DNA from: Bacillus timonensis
Lineage (GTDB): Bacteria; Bacillota; Bacilli; Bacillales; Bacillaceae_L
Assembly (NCBI RefSeq): GCF_000285535.1
Contig: NZ_HE610985.1
Span: 965,134 to 1,029,133, forward strand
Length of the DNA stretch: 64,000 nucleotides
Direction of reading: 5' to 3'
Both the position numbers and the translations under genes were made by a program. Under the pieces are notes generated by a model that saw only the letters and a program-made list of their open reading frames with translations, searched no databases and was not told the DNA's origin. Each line of letters starts with the position of its first letter. The first letter of the stretch is position 1. This document shows positions 1-8,031 of this stretch, in pieces.

Positions 1-121
1 CGTTTTTTAAGAGGTCTCCCATAATAAAGAACAAAATAGTTGGATAATATTCTCGCCATCCCCTCCAATCACCCCATTTAAAAGCAGCCAATAGGAGTAC
101 GACATTATAGACTAGGTGCAT
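1..121 (-). CDS. CBO0543-type small membrane protein, partial (N-terminal 40 residues)
   Basis: An open frame begins with ATG at 121, preceded on the minus strand by AGGAG seven to eight bases upstream, and runs off the left edge of the window. The 40 visible residues start MHLVYNVVLLLAAFKWGDWR and continue with a second hydrophobic stretch ending in a GDLLKN motif. This resembles the start of the small multi-spanning CBO0543 family, common in Bacillaceae genomes and of unknown function. The family call is by recollection of the N-terminal pattern. It lies downstream of the aminotransferase gene, separated by a terminator, so it probably has its own transcript. Confidence 0.55.
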   Translation of the reverse strand, partial: MHLVYNVVLLLAAFKWGDWRGWREYYPTILFFIMGDLLKN

Positions 122-173
122 CAAATACACTCCTGATTATGTAATACACTTATAATACCCAATTTTTTACACA

Positions 174-210
174 AAAATAAGACGAACCCTCTGCTTGATT
201 CGCCTTTTTC
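174..210 (-). terminator. Intrinsic terminator after the aminotransferase gene
   Basis: On the minus strand an 8-bp stem (GGCGAATC pairing with GGTTCGTC through two G-U pairs) at 181-204 is followed by TTATTTTTG. A T-run also follows on the plus strand, so it may work in both directions. Confidence 0.6.
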
Positions 211-278
211 AGATATAGAAATTGAGGATTTCCCCCAACATTTAAAATATGTGACTCTAAAATTTATAGTTCCTTGTT

Positions 279-1445
279 CTATTTTAAGAGTGGAATCCTT
301 TTTAGCCTTTTCACAACCTTTACTAACGTTTCCTCATTTTGAACAAGACCAATTCGAACGTAGCCCTCACCACTTGGTCCAAATGCATGCCCAGGGGTGA
401 CTACAATTCCAGCTTCATCAATTAGCCGATATGTAAAATCAGTTGAAGTAAACCCAGCAGGTACCCTTGCCCAGACAAACATCGATGCTTTTGGCGAGTC
501 AACTTGCCAGCCTACTTCACTAAGGCCTTTTACTAAAATATCGCGACGTTTTTTATAGACTGCTCGTAATTTCTCACTGAAACTTGAAGTATCCTTTAAT
601 GCAGCAACTGCAGCTTTTTGAATTGGCAAGAATACCCCATAATCGAGATTTGATTTAAGGCGACTCACCGCTCCAATGATTTCAGAGTTACCTACAATAT
701 ATCCAATTCTACAGCCCGCCATGTTATAGCTTTTTGAAAGTGAATTAAATTCAACTCCGACTTCATTTGCACCCTCTACAGATAAAAAGCTAATTGGTTT
801 CTCTTCATAATATAGTTCGGAGTATGCAAAATCATGGAGAACAAGAATCTTATACTTTTTCGCAAATTCGATGACCTTTTTAAAGAAAGGTTCGGTTGCA
901 AGTGCGGGAACAGGATTGCCTGGAAAGTTAAGAATCATAATTTTAGCCTGCTCTCGTACATCCTCTGGAATTGCATCCAAATCAGGTAAAAACTGATTTT
1001 TCTCTATTAGTGGCATACCATATGGGATTGCCCCAGCAAGTGATATTCCTGCTGCATAAGCGGTGTACCCTGGATCTGGAACTAGAATAACGTCCCCCGG
1101 GTTTGCAAAAACCATGGGGAAATGAACAAGTCCATCCTGAGAGCCCATTACCATTAAGACTTCGTTTTCTTTTTTAACGGTAACATCAAACCTTCTTGAA
1201 TAATAATCAGAAATAGCATTATGTAGTTCGTCTATTCCAGTTAAAGAATATCCATATAATGAAGGATTTTGAACATGACTAGTCAGTGCTTCAGTAACGC
1301 AAGGTGGTGGCGGCAAATCCGGACTTCCTACACTCAAGTCAATGATATCATGTCCTTCTCGAAGTTTTTGTTTCTTATAGTTTGCTAATTCATTAAAAAT
1401 CGATTCCCCAAATTCTTTCATTTTCTGTGATAGTGTGATATTCAA
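279..1445 (-). CDS. PLP-dependent class I/II aminotransferase (LL-diaminopimelate aminotransferase-like)
   Basis: Fold-type I aminotransferase of about 388 residues, the normal family length. The start is taken as TTG at 1445 because GAGGTGACAGCA lies just before it; a GTG at 1454 overlaps that ribosome site. Near residue 238 the Schiff-base lysine sits in SLSKSYNMAGCRIG, and NFPGNP (about 173-178) and DFAYSEL (about 205-211) are the usual cofactor-binding motifs. The family transfers amino groups between amino and keto acids in the cytoplasm. The overall pattern is closest to the DapL/PatA-like group, but the substrate cannot be told from sequence alone. It stands alone, divergent from the MFS genes. 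Confidence 0.8.
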   Translation of the reverse strand: MNITLSQKMKEFGESIFNELANYKKQKLREGHDIIDLSVGSPDLPPPPCVTEALTSHVQNPSLYGYSLTGIDELHNAISDYYSRRFDVTVKKENEVLMVMGSQDGLVHFPMVFANPGDVILVPDPGYTAYAAGISLAGAIPYGMPLIEKNQFLPDLDAIPEDVREQAKIMILNFPGNPVPALATEPFFKKVIEFAKKYKILVLHDFAYSELYYEEKPISFLSVEGANEVGVEFNSLSKSYNMAGCRIGYIVGNSEIIGAVSRLKSNLDYGVFLPIQKAAVAALKDTSSFSEKLRAVYKKRRDILVKGLSEVGWQVDSPKASMFVWARVPAGFTSTDFTYRLIDEAGIVVTPGHAFGPSGEGYVRIGLVQNEETLVKVVKRLKRIPLLK

Positions 1446-1475
1446 TGCTGTCACCTCTTTGTTAGAATTACTACC

Positions 1476-1481
1476 ATTATA
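1476..1481 (-). promoter_or_regulatory. Extended -10 promoter of the aminotransferase gene
   Basis: On the minus strand TGCTATAAT forms an extended -10 box about 30 bases before the start codon. No good -35 is seen at the expected distance, which is acceptable for an extended -10 promoter. Confidence 0.4.
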
Positions 1482-1670
1482 GCAAGATTTCGAAAGTTTT
1501 GGTTATACCTTACTAACATTCACTTTCTTCTAGAACGATTTATATTGTATCAAGCGGAATTTTTTGATTAATCAATATAATATAAGTGTTTTTAATAGAC
1601 TTTTCCTATATACTAATATACTAACAGAACTTGTTAATTACTGACGAAATGAAAGAAAAGAGGATGTCAA

Positions 1671-2898
1671 TTGCAAAATGTACAGAGCAAATCAGAAAAG
1701 TTATGGACGAAATACTATTGTTTAACATTTATTTATGCGATGACTACACAAATCGCCAACAATATGTTACTGACCGGACTTCCATTATACGCAATCCACC
1801 TTGGTGGCGATAATTCGATTTCAGGTATGCTGTTTGGTTTCTTTATGTTTGTTGCAATACTATTTAGACCTTATTTTGGTAAATTAAGTGATGAAAAGAA
1901 TCGTAGAATTGTGCTGCTTATTGGTGCTTTAGTAACCGCATTCATTGCTCTTTCATATGTAGTAGCCTTTTCTATCAGTCTCCTACTAATTATGAGAAGT
2001 TTACATGGAATTGGATTCAGTGCAACGACCAATGCTTCAGGAACCGTTATTTCTGATATAGTTCCAAAGAAGCGGTTGGCAGAAGGCGTTGGTTATTTTG
2101 GATTATCCAATACCCTTGCCACAGCAATTGGACCTGCTTTAAGCATCTATTTGATTCAGCAATTTAATTATCAAACTCTATTCATCGTTGCCGGTGTGTT
2201 TGGCTTGATTTCAATTGTTTGTAGTCTATTTATTACTTATGAAAAAGGAAACCCAAAACCAGAGTTTATTTCAACAAAAGAGAAACGAAAAATCTCAGAA
2301 CTGCTTTTTGAAAAAACAGCGATTCCAACTGGTATAGTAACTGCCTTTGTTTATGTTGGGATGGGTGCAGCGTTAACTTTTATTCCAACCTTCGCTCTAT
2401 CATTAGGTATTGAAGACATCGGTTTATATTATACGGTTTATTCATTTGCCCTATTGTTCACGAGAATTATTGGAGGTAAATTAGCAGACAAATATGGAAG
2501 TTCCCTTGTTATCATCCCTGGTTTAGTGCTAATGTCACTATCCTTTGTGGTCTTAGCCTTTGCTAGTTCACTTGGAGGATTTATTATCTCTAGGCGTTCT
2601 CTTTGGTTTGGGACTAGGGTTTGTAGAACCAGCACTAAATGCCATTATGATAAAGCTTTGCCCACCTGATCGAAGAGGTGCAGGGAACTCAACGTTTTTT
2701 ACAGCCAAAGATCTTGGCGGCGGAGCCGGTGCTATTTGTTTAGGTTTTATCTCCTTAAGTGCTGGATTTAAAACCGTCTTTTTATACAGTGCTTTAAGTA
2801 TTATTATCGCTTTTTTTGCATATGTATTCATTCTACGAAGACAAATGAAAAATACGCAGATAGCCAAACAGTCACATTTAAAAGCAAATGTGAGTTAA
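1671..2898 (+). pseudogene. MFS transporter, disrupted by a one-base frameshift
   Basis: A 12-helix major facilitator family transporter. The first frame starts at TTG 1671 (AGAGGA six bases before it) and gives about 305 residues of normal MFS sequence, including the loop motif GKLSDEKNRR. Near 2588-2592 the reading frame changes: the rest, VLFGLGLGFVEPALNAIMIK and onward, is in the +1 frame and stops at 2898. Dropping one base in TCTCTAGGC joins the two into about 408 residues, a standard MFS length. So the gene is one base away from intact: real inactivation, or a sequence error. It is followed after 37 bases by a second MFS gene, probably in the same operon. Substrate unknown; drug or metabolite efflux is typical. 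Confidence 0.8.
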
Positions 2899-2935
2899 CT
2901 TTTTTAATTAATTCGAAAGCGAGAGAGGTTTATAA

Positions 2936-4159
2936 ATGGCAACATTTCTGTTAATCATCATTTATTTGGCATTTATTAGCTTAGGTTTACCTGATTCTTT
3001 GTTGGGAGTAGCATGGCCTGTGATGCAATCGGATTTTGACGCTCCACTTGAAACTGCTGGATTGCTTTTTATGACAATTGCCGGCGGTACAATTATCTCG
3101 AGTTTAGCTAGTGGAAAAATCCTAAAACGCTTCGGAACTGGGAGACTAACATTTTTCAGTACATTATTAACGGCTGGTGCTTTATTCGGATTTTACTTTT
3201 CTCCATCCGTTGTTTGGTTATTTCTATGTGCCCTACCTCTCGGATTGGGTGCAGGTGCCATTGATGCGGGATTAAACGATTATGTAGCAACACACTACAA
3301 AGCACATCATATGAGTTGGCTACATAGTTTTTGGGGAGTCGGAGCTACGCTTGGTCCTGTGATCATGGCACAGTTCATTTCAACACAAAATTCTTGGAAC
3401 AACGGTTATCTATCCATTTCAAGTATTCAACTTGTTTTAGCAATCATCCTTTTGTTCACATTGCCGTTATGGAGCAAAACAAACAACACTTCTACCTTAA
3501 CCGAAGGGACAGAAGAGTTAAAAGCTGGATTAGATCATGATGTGGATCAAAGTGTAAAACCCCTACAAATTAAGGGAGTTAAATTGGCGTTGGCCTCCTT
3601 CCTGTTTTATTGTGGAGTGGAAGCTACAATGGGGCTTTGGGGGAGCAGCTTTTTAGTAAACATAAAGGATTTACCAGTCTCAGTTGCTGCAAAATGGGTT
3701 TCCTTTTATTATGCAGGAATCACAATCGGAAGATTTATAACAGGCTTTATTACTTTTAAAATAAATAATCGTTCCCTTATTCGGATGGGACAATTCCTAG
3801 CACTTGCTGGTGCCATATTTCTTATCCTTCCATTTCCACCTACTTTCTCGCTTGTCGGTTTTATTATGGTTGGTTTAGGATTGGCACCGATTTTTCCATG
3901 TATGCTGCACGAAACGCCAACTCGATTTGGTAAGAAACATTCCCAAACAATTATGGGCTATCAAATGGCTGTTGCTTATACAGGTAGTACCTTTTTGCCC
4001 CCTATTCTTGGGTTCATTGCATCTCAATCAACAATAGGCGTCTTTCCTGTTTATATCGTTCTTTTTGTTGCAGCCATGCTTTTAAGTTCGGAAAAATTAA
4101 ATACCATACTGAAAATGCGAAAAATGGTAACAAAACAATCTACTAGTTCTGCAATTTAA
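2936..4159 (+). CDS. MFS transporter (FHS/fucose-permease-like)
   Basis: A 407-residue membrane protein with about 12 hydrophobic segments. It begins with a helix containing LGLPDSLLGVAWPVM, a pattern characteristic of the FHS-like branch of the major facilitator family (fucose permease relatives), and has the matching half-repeat motif GIASGKILKRFG-like at about residues 55-67. GAGAGAGG precedes the ATG by seven bases. A hydrophilic loop lies around residues 180-205 between the two six-helix halves. It follows the frameshifted MFS gene and ends just before a terminator that is interrupted by an insertion sequence. Substrate not predictable; sugars or small drugs are possible. Confidence 0.75.
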   Translation: MATFLLIIIYLAFISLGLPDSLLGVAWPVMQSDFDAPLETAGLLFMTIAGGTIISSLASGKILKRFGTGRLTFFSTLLTAGALFGFYFSPSVVWLFLCALPLGLGAGAIDAGLNDYVATHYKAHHMSWLHSFWGVGATLGPVIMAQFISTQNSWNNGYLSISSIQLVLAIILLFTLPLWSKTNNTSTLTEGTEELKAGLDHDVDQSVKPLQIKGVKLALASFLFYCGVEATMGLWGSSFLVNIKDLPVSVAAKWVSFYYAGITIGRFITGFITFKINNRSLIRMGQFLALAGAIFLILPFPPTFSLVGFIMVGLGLAPIFPCMLHETPTRFGKKHSQTIMGYQMAVAYTGSTFLPPILGFIASQSTIGVFPVYIVLFVAAMLLSSEKLNTILKMRKMVTKQSTSSAI

Positions 4160-4213
4160 GTATGTAAAAAGCAATGCGATTTTGATGTGAGCCCCAAATG
4201 TTAGAGTTTTATA

Positions 4214-5128
4214 TTAGGCAGCGAATTGGATGGTATGGGTACGGTATTGAACTGGACTCATACCATCCAATTTTTTCTTTATACGCTTGTTATTATAGTA
4301 ATTTATATATCTTTTTATTTTATCTTGTAATTCTTCAAATGAACACAGTTCTTTCCCATAATACATTTCTTGTTTCAATAATCCAAAAAAGTTTTCCATA
4401 GGTGAATTATCTAAACAGTTTCCTTTTCTTGACATACTTTGGAATATTTTATTTTCTTTAAGTGTTCTTACCCATTTGTTGTGTTGATATTGCCATCCTT
4501 GATCAGAATGTATGGTAGTTCTAAATTTTGAATTCTTTACAATTTCAAGAGTTTCTTCTAGAGGGTGGAGGACTAGATCTAAGGTCGGGTGCATATTTAT
4601 CCCATACGAAAGAATTTCACCATTAAACATATCCATAATTGGGCTCAGATACAGTTTTACATCGTCTGTACACTTGAACTCTGTAATATCTGTTGTTAAT
4701 TTCTGATGACACACATTTGTAGTAAAACGACGTTTAATAAGGTTCTTTGAGACAGTTCCAATTGTCCCTTTGTATGAACTATACTTTCGAGACTTTCTTA
4801 CAAACTTATCTCCTTTAAGTCCTAGTTTCTTCATAATCCGTCGAACTTTCTTATGATTGACTTTAAAACCACGGTTCTTCAGTTCTAATCGAATACGACG
4901 ATATCCGTAATTACCATTGTTTTCTTCGAAAATGGATTGAATGAGTTCCTCAAGCTCTTGATCTGGATTTTCTTTATTCATTATTTTTATATGATAATGG
5001 TAGGAAGATTCCGGTATACCAACTATAAATAATACATCTTTTAATTTGAATTTTTCTTTGAGTTCGAGTGATAGTGCTGCTTGTGCTTTTCTAGATAGCC
5101 CTCCGGATCCATCTGAAAAGCTCGTAAC
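4214..5128 (-). CDS. IS3-family transposase OrfB (made as OrfAB by -1 frameshift)
   Basis: DDE transposase domain that cuts and joins element ends. The frame is open from the slippage site at 5128 down to 4214 without a stop. An internal ATG at 4981 exists but has no convincing ribosome site, so the functional product is expected to be the OrfAB fusion. Visible features are the HTH-21 segment with NGNYGYRRI, then the DDE triad in TTDITEF, HSDQGWQY and SPMENFFGLLK, with the usual spacing for retroviral-type integrase folds, and the IS3 ending motif YNNKRIKKKLDGMSPVQYR. Confidence 0.85.
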   Translation of the reverse strand, partial: VTSFSDGSGGLSRKAQAALSLELKEKFKLKDVLFIVGIPESSYHYHIKIMNKENPDQELEELIQSIFEENNGNYGYRRIRLELKNRGFKVNHKKVRRIMKKLGLKGDKFVRKSRKYSSYKGTIGTVSKNLIKRRFTTNVCHQKLTTDITEFKCTDDVKLYLSPIMDMFNGEILSYGINMHPTLDLVLHPLEETLEIVKNSKFRTTIHSDQGWQYQHNKWVRTLKENKIFQSMSRKGNCLDNSPMENFFGLLKQEMYYGKELCSFEELQDKIKRYINYYNNKRIKKKLDGMSPVQYRTHTIQFAA

Positions 5129-5598
5129 TTTTTTAAGTATTCGACCTCCAAACGTAGGAGTTCGTTTTCTCTTTTTAATTTTTGTTCATATGTCATTTCT
5201 TTTTCTTCAATACTCTCATTTTTCTTAGCTTTATCAGACATACGAGGCCGTCCCTTCGGTTTATTCAGGCCTTCTACACCCTTCTCAAGAAATGCTCTCT
5301 TCCAAGAAGCTATTAAAGGAGGATTTGTTAGCCCAAAGTGAAGGGCTGTATCCGTTTCTGAAGCACCTGTTCTCTTCATAAAGCTTAATACATCGAGCTT
5401 GAATTGAACAGAATAAGTTTCCTTGTTTTTCTTCCTTCTTAATCCTTCTTCTCCGAATTTCTCGTATGTTTTTACCCATCTTAATATGGGTGTACTATCT
5501 TTCATGTTATACTTCTTCGCTAGTAGACTATAGCTCAATTTACCTTCTTGATATTCCTTTACTAGTTTTAATTTAAATCGTTCACTATATTTAGCCAT
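5041..5598 (-). CDS. IS3-family transposase OrfA (helix-turn-helix, leucine zipper)
   Basis: About 185 residues, starting at ATG 5598 with GGGGTG seven bases upstream. Two helix-turn-helix units are visible (SLLAKKYNMKDSTPILRWV and the later TALHFGLTNPPLIASWKRAF), as in the IS150 InsJ type, followed by a charged region and a heptad segment (KRENELLRLEVEYLKKL) that serves as a dimerising zipper in this family. It binds the terminal repeats and supplies the N-terminal part of OrfAB. Confidence 0.85.
   Translation of the reverse strand: MAKYSERFKLKLVKEYQEGKLSYSLLAKKYNMKDSTPILRWVKTYEKFGEEGLRRKKNKETYSVQFKLDVLSFMKRTGASETDTALHFGLTNPPLIASWKRAFLEKGVEGLNKPKGRPRMSDKAKKNESIEEKEMTYEQKLKRENELLRLEVEYLKKLRAFQMDPEGYLEKHKQHYHSNSKKNSN
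5128..5134 (-). promoter_or_regulatory. Programmed -1 frameshift site, A AAA AAG
   Basis: The heptamer AAAAAAG lies within the orfA codons TTA AAA AAG, at the end of the zipper (YLKKL). A -1 slip moves ribosomes into the orfB frame, which is open through to 4214. This is the standard IS3-family arrangement. Confidence 0.75.
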
Positions 5599-5684
5599 AA
5601 AAATACACCCCAATGGTTAGATTTGACTCTAACTTTTGGGGTGCAGTACATTTTCAGGTTCGCATTGCTTTTCTCCGTACATCT

Positions 5685-6509
5685 CTATTTTTCTACTACT
5701 CCAAGGTACTCTTCTAAAGTAAGTCCATGTTCGGTTATATACTTTGCATGTTCGGCACCAACATAGCGAATATGCCATGGTTCGTACATGTAGCCGGTGA
5801 TGTCCTCTTTACCTTGTGGATAACGAATGATAAATCCAAAATCAGCTGCGTGCTCAGCAATCCATTTTCCTTCTACAGTTTCACCAAATTCTTGGACAAG
5901 TTGATTGTCGACACTAGCACTTGTTACATCCATTGTAAGACCTGTTTGATGCTCGCTTTGACCTGGTTTGGCACTAAATGTATTTGCTTCTTCTTCCCCA
6001 TTTGCACGGACATACGATTCAAAAAGAGTTACCTGTGTACCATAAGAACGATAGCCAGATTGTGCATGTAACTCAATTCCGTCGCTACTTGCTTGAGCGA
6101 ATAATTTTTCGAGCGCATCTGCAGCTTCTTTCACCATATTTTTCCGTTCTGAAGTAGAAGTTGAAAATGCAACATCCGGAACAGTAAGATGTGGTGGAAC
6201 ATAATTCTCGTCCAAAACTCCCACCTCTTTGTTCACCAGGATTAGAAATGGATTATTTGGATCAATGACTGGCTTCATATCCTCAGGTTCTACCACTTCT
6301 GCTTGATCTCCTGCTGTTTGCGTTTCAGGTGCATCTACTTTTTTCGTAACCTGCTCTCTGTCCTGTTCTTTACTAAACGCAATCTTTCCAACCACAACTT
6401 CCTTTATAGAAGTATAGCTCTCTTGTAAAACATCAGAAAATGCTTCCCTCGTAAAAAATAGAGAGGACGCCACTAACAAAAGTACCAACCCGATGATAAC
6501 CTTCTTCAA
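5685..6509 (-). CDS. D-alanyl-D-alanine carboxypeptidase, VanY/M15B family
   Basis: A 274-residue exported zinc peptidase that trims the terminal D-Ala of peptidoglycan stem peptides. A signal or anchor helix fills residues 4-20, followed by an acidic, threonine-rich linker to about residue 80. The M15B motifs are SGYRSYGTQ (151-159), SEHQTGLTMD (185-194, zinc ligands H187 and D194) and EPWHIRYVG (243-251, ligand H246). It starts at TTG with GAGGAATTAGA in front. It converges with the MFS genes, and its terminator was hit by the insertion sequence, so its transcript may now run into the element. Confidence 0.85.
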   Translation of the reverse strand: MKKVIIGLVLLLVASSLFFTREAFSDVLQESYTSIKEVVVGKIAFSKEQDREQVTKKVDAPETQTAGDQAEVVEPEDMKPVIDPNNPFLILVNKEVGVLDENYVPPHLTVPDVAFSTSTSERKNMVKEAADALEKLFAQASSDGIELHAQSGYRSYGTQVTLFESYVRANGEEEANTFSAKPGQSEHQTGLTMDVTSASVDNQLVQEFGETVEGKWIAEHAADFGFIIRYPQGKEDITGYMYEPWHIRYVGAEHAKYITEHGLTLEEYLGVVEK

Positions 6510-6712
6510 TCTAATTCCTCTTCCCTAATCAAATCTATTTTTTCTCCACCTATCATTCTACTATATATTACACAAATCGACATGAGAAATTAGTTGTAAG
6601 TTTCCCCCAGGGACCAGGAGGACGGTTCTAATGGTTCGTTTCACCTTTGTGCTTAACTCTATCTATCTTATTTTTTCGATTTCTGTCTGAATGAAGAACT
6701 GATTAGCACGAC

Positions 6713-6748
6713 AAAAAAGGCATGTACCTTTAAAACAGGTTGCATGCC
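6713..6748 (-). terminator. Intrinsic terminator in the 6510-6877 gap
   Basis: The minus strand shows GGCATG...CATGCC with an inner ACCT/AGGT extension (6719-6748), then TTTTTTG. It is the second terminator-like hairpin downstream of the 103-residue gene. No gene is apparent elsewhere in this 368-base gap. Confidence 0.5.
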
Positions 6749-6824
6749 CAAATATTAATATTTACAAATACTAGAAACAATCTACCTTTTCCTCGAGAAT
6801 GTTTTCCACAGTCCTTTCTGATTT

Positions 6825-6859
6825 TCAAAAAATCAGAGTGATATTACACCTATCACTCT
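6825..6859 (-). terminator. Terminator after the small PEGA-like gene
   Basis: A perfect 9-bp stem AGAGTGATA/TATCACTCT (6835-6859) is followed on the minus strand by GATTTTTTG. It lies 20 bases after the stop of the upstream gene. Confidence 0.6.
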
Positions 6860-6877
6860 AATTCCTGGAGATAGTCA

Positions 6878-7189
6878 TTATTTCATTTGATCCAAGTAAA
6901 CAAATTCATCCTTTTTATCCATTGCTTTAGTAGCCTGAAATACCTTCCAGCCTTTTAATCTACTTCCACATTGAAAATGTAAAGTTTCCCCTTCAGCCAC
7001 TTTTACCTGAACCTCCTTGCTTTCACTCCAATCAACCATTACTTTCACCTTATAAGCTCCTGGTGCCACATCAATCTCTTTTCGTTCACCATTTTTTATT
7101 TCGGCAGTATCTTCATTGTTTAATAGAATTTTATATTTCCTTACTTTATTTACAAATTGGTTCTCTCGTTCAAAAATCAACTTAGACAT
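6878..7189 (-). CDS. Small uncharacterised protein with a PEGA-like beta fold
   Basis: A 103-residue protein with no signal peptide or membrane segment. The centre (about residues 15-75) alternates short beta-like stretches: KYKILLNNEDTAEIKNGER, then IDVAPGAYKVKVMVDW, then VQVKVAEGETLHFQCG. This ordering (ligand loop, ...V.PG.Y.V.V..., charged turn) is how PEGA-type surface-binding beta sandwiches look, but similarity is by eye only. It follows the ZorB-like gene by 155 bases on the same strand, so it could be co-transcribed with the motor pair. AGAGGA lies 13 bases before ATG, a rather long spacing. Function unknown. Confidence 0.5.
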   Translation of the reverse strand: MSKLIFERENQFVNKVRKYKILLNNEDTAEIKNGERKEIDVAPGAYKVKVMVDWSESKEVQVKVAEGETLHFQCGSRLKGWKVFQATKAMDKKDEFVYLDQMK

Positions 7190-7344
7190 ACGTTTCTTCT
7201 ATCCTCTCTTCTTGGATAAATTTACCTAATTTATTTTATCAGTATTGGACCTATTTTTAATGATACAAAAGTCACGAATTCACACTTACAAATAAGGGTA
7301 AATAGTATCATGGAGGAAGTATTACGACCATTGCCGCTTCCCCA

Positions 7345-8031
7345 TCAATTCCCTAATAATTCTCTTGTTTTTTCCAATATCTCCTGATCCTTCAATCGGA
7401 ACTTGAACTCGACTCTTCGTGAGGCCTGACCGTTGTAATTTCCTTCTGCATCCGTTCTGCCATCGGTAAAGGATCTACCATTCACGGTTAACTTAGTCTT
7501 TAAATGTTCCTGGATGTTTTTATAAGGAAAATCCTCACTCAAAATATATTCCGCGACACTATATGCCCGTTGCTGGGAAAGCTCCAAATTATACAAATAG
7601 GTTCCGTCTTTGTCCGCGTGACCTTCGACGATGATTTCTGAAATATACACCTCATAACCACCTTCCAACAGCACATCTAAATATGCCGGGACAAACTCAT
7701 TCAAAAACGTAAAAGCTTCAGGCTTTAACACAGCGGAATCATACTCAAATAAGATATCGGTATTAAAAATTAACGCACCCGTTTTCTCATCAATTTCAAT
7801 GCTCGAGTCGCTGAATTTCTCATTAAGGTCTTCAATAAGCCCTACCCTGACCCCCATGATTTGATCAATGGTTCGTTTCATTTCTTGAATTTGGAATGAT
7901 TTAATCACCATCATGATGATAAAAATGAGGATAAAACACAGTAGAACTGATGTTAATAAGTCCGTAAATGACGGCCAAAACGTACTCTCCTCTTGCTCTC
8001 GATGAAAAAGCCTTTGGTATTTACTAATCAT
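7345..8031 (-). CDS. ZorB/MotB-like stator protein with OmpA peptidoglycan-binding domain
   Basis: About 228 residues from ATG 8031 (AAGGA nine bases upstream; a TTG at 8040 is possible). A short cytoplasmic tail leads to WPSFTDLLTSVLLCFILIF, one membrane helix whose aspartate (D24) matches the ion-carrying aspartate of MotB and ZorB. After a linker, the OmpA-like domain (about 95-212) contains GHADKDGTYLYNLELSQQRA and GQASRRVEFKF, the residues that hold diaminopimelate in peptidoglycan. With its upstream partner it should form an ion-driven stator anchored to the wall. There are no flagellar genes nearby. The family resemblance is closest to ZorB of the Zorya defence system rather than flagellar MotB. 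Confidence 0.75.
   Translation of the reverse strand: MISKYQRLFHREQEESTFWPSFTDLLTSVLLCFILIFIIMMVIKSFQIQEMKRTIDQIMGVRVGLIEDLNEKFSDSSIEIDEKTGALIFNTDILFEYDSAVLKPEAFTFLNEFVPAYLDVLLEGGYEVYISEIIVEGHADKDGTYLYNLELSQQRAYSVAEYILSEDFPYKNIQEHLKTKLTVNGRSFTDGRTDAEGNYNGQASRRVEFKFRLKDQEILEKTRELLGN

Larger units (their letters stand above)
4186..5650 (-). mobile_element. IS3-family insertion sequence, IS150 group, about 1465 bp
   Basis: Ends are imperfect inverted repeats with TG...CA termini: the right end reads inward TGTACTGCACCCCAAAAG then TTAGAGT, and the left end reads TGTGAGCCCCAAATG then TTAGAGT, lacking three bases relative to the right. It carries orfA and orfB joined by an A AAA AAG slippage site. 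Both orfs and the catalytic residues look intact, so the element may still move. TTTT occurs at both flanks (4180-4183 and 5651-5654) and could be the target duplication, but the left copy is separated from the TG by GA. Confidence 0.85.
4167..5672. terminator. Bidirectional terminator split by the insertion sequence
   Basis: The left arm AAAAGCAATGCGA (4167-4179) and the right arm TCGCATTGCTTTT (5660-5672) are perfect reverse complements. Removing the inserted element and one TTTT copy would leave a 13-bp stem with a 9-base loop between the convergent MFS and carboxypeptidase genes. Confidence 0.7.

Noticed and set aside
1564-1575. TTGATTAATCAA palindrome before the first MFS gene as an operator
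   Set aside because: A single AT-rich 12-bp palindrome; no promoter could be placed around it with confidence and no other copy was noticed.
4186-5650. Target-site duplication of the insertion sequence
   Set aside because: TTTT is present at both sides but the left copy is two bases from the element's TG; in AT-rich DNA this can be chance, so no duplication is claimed.
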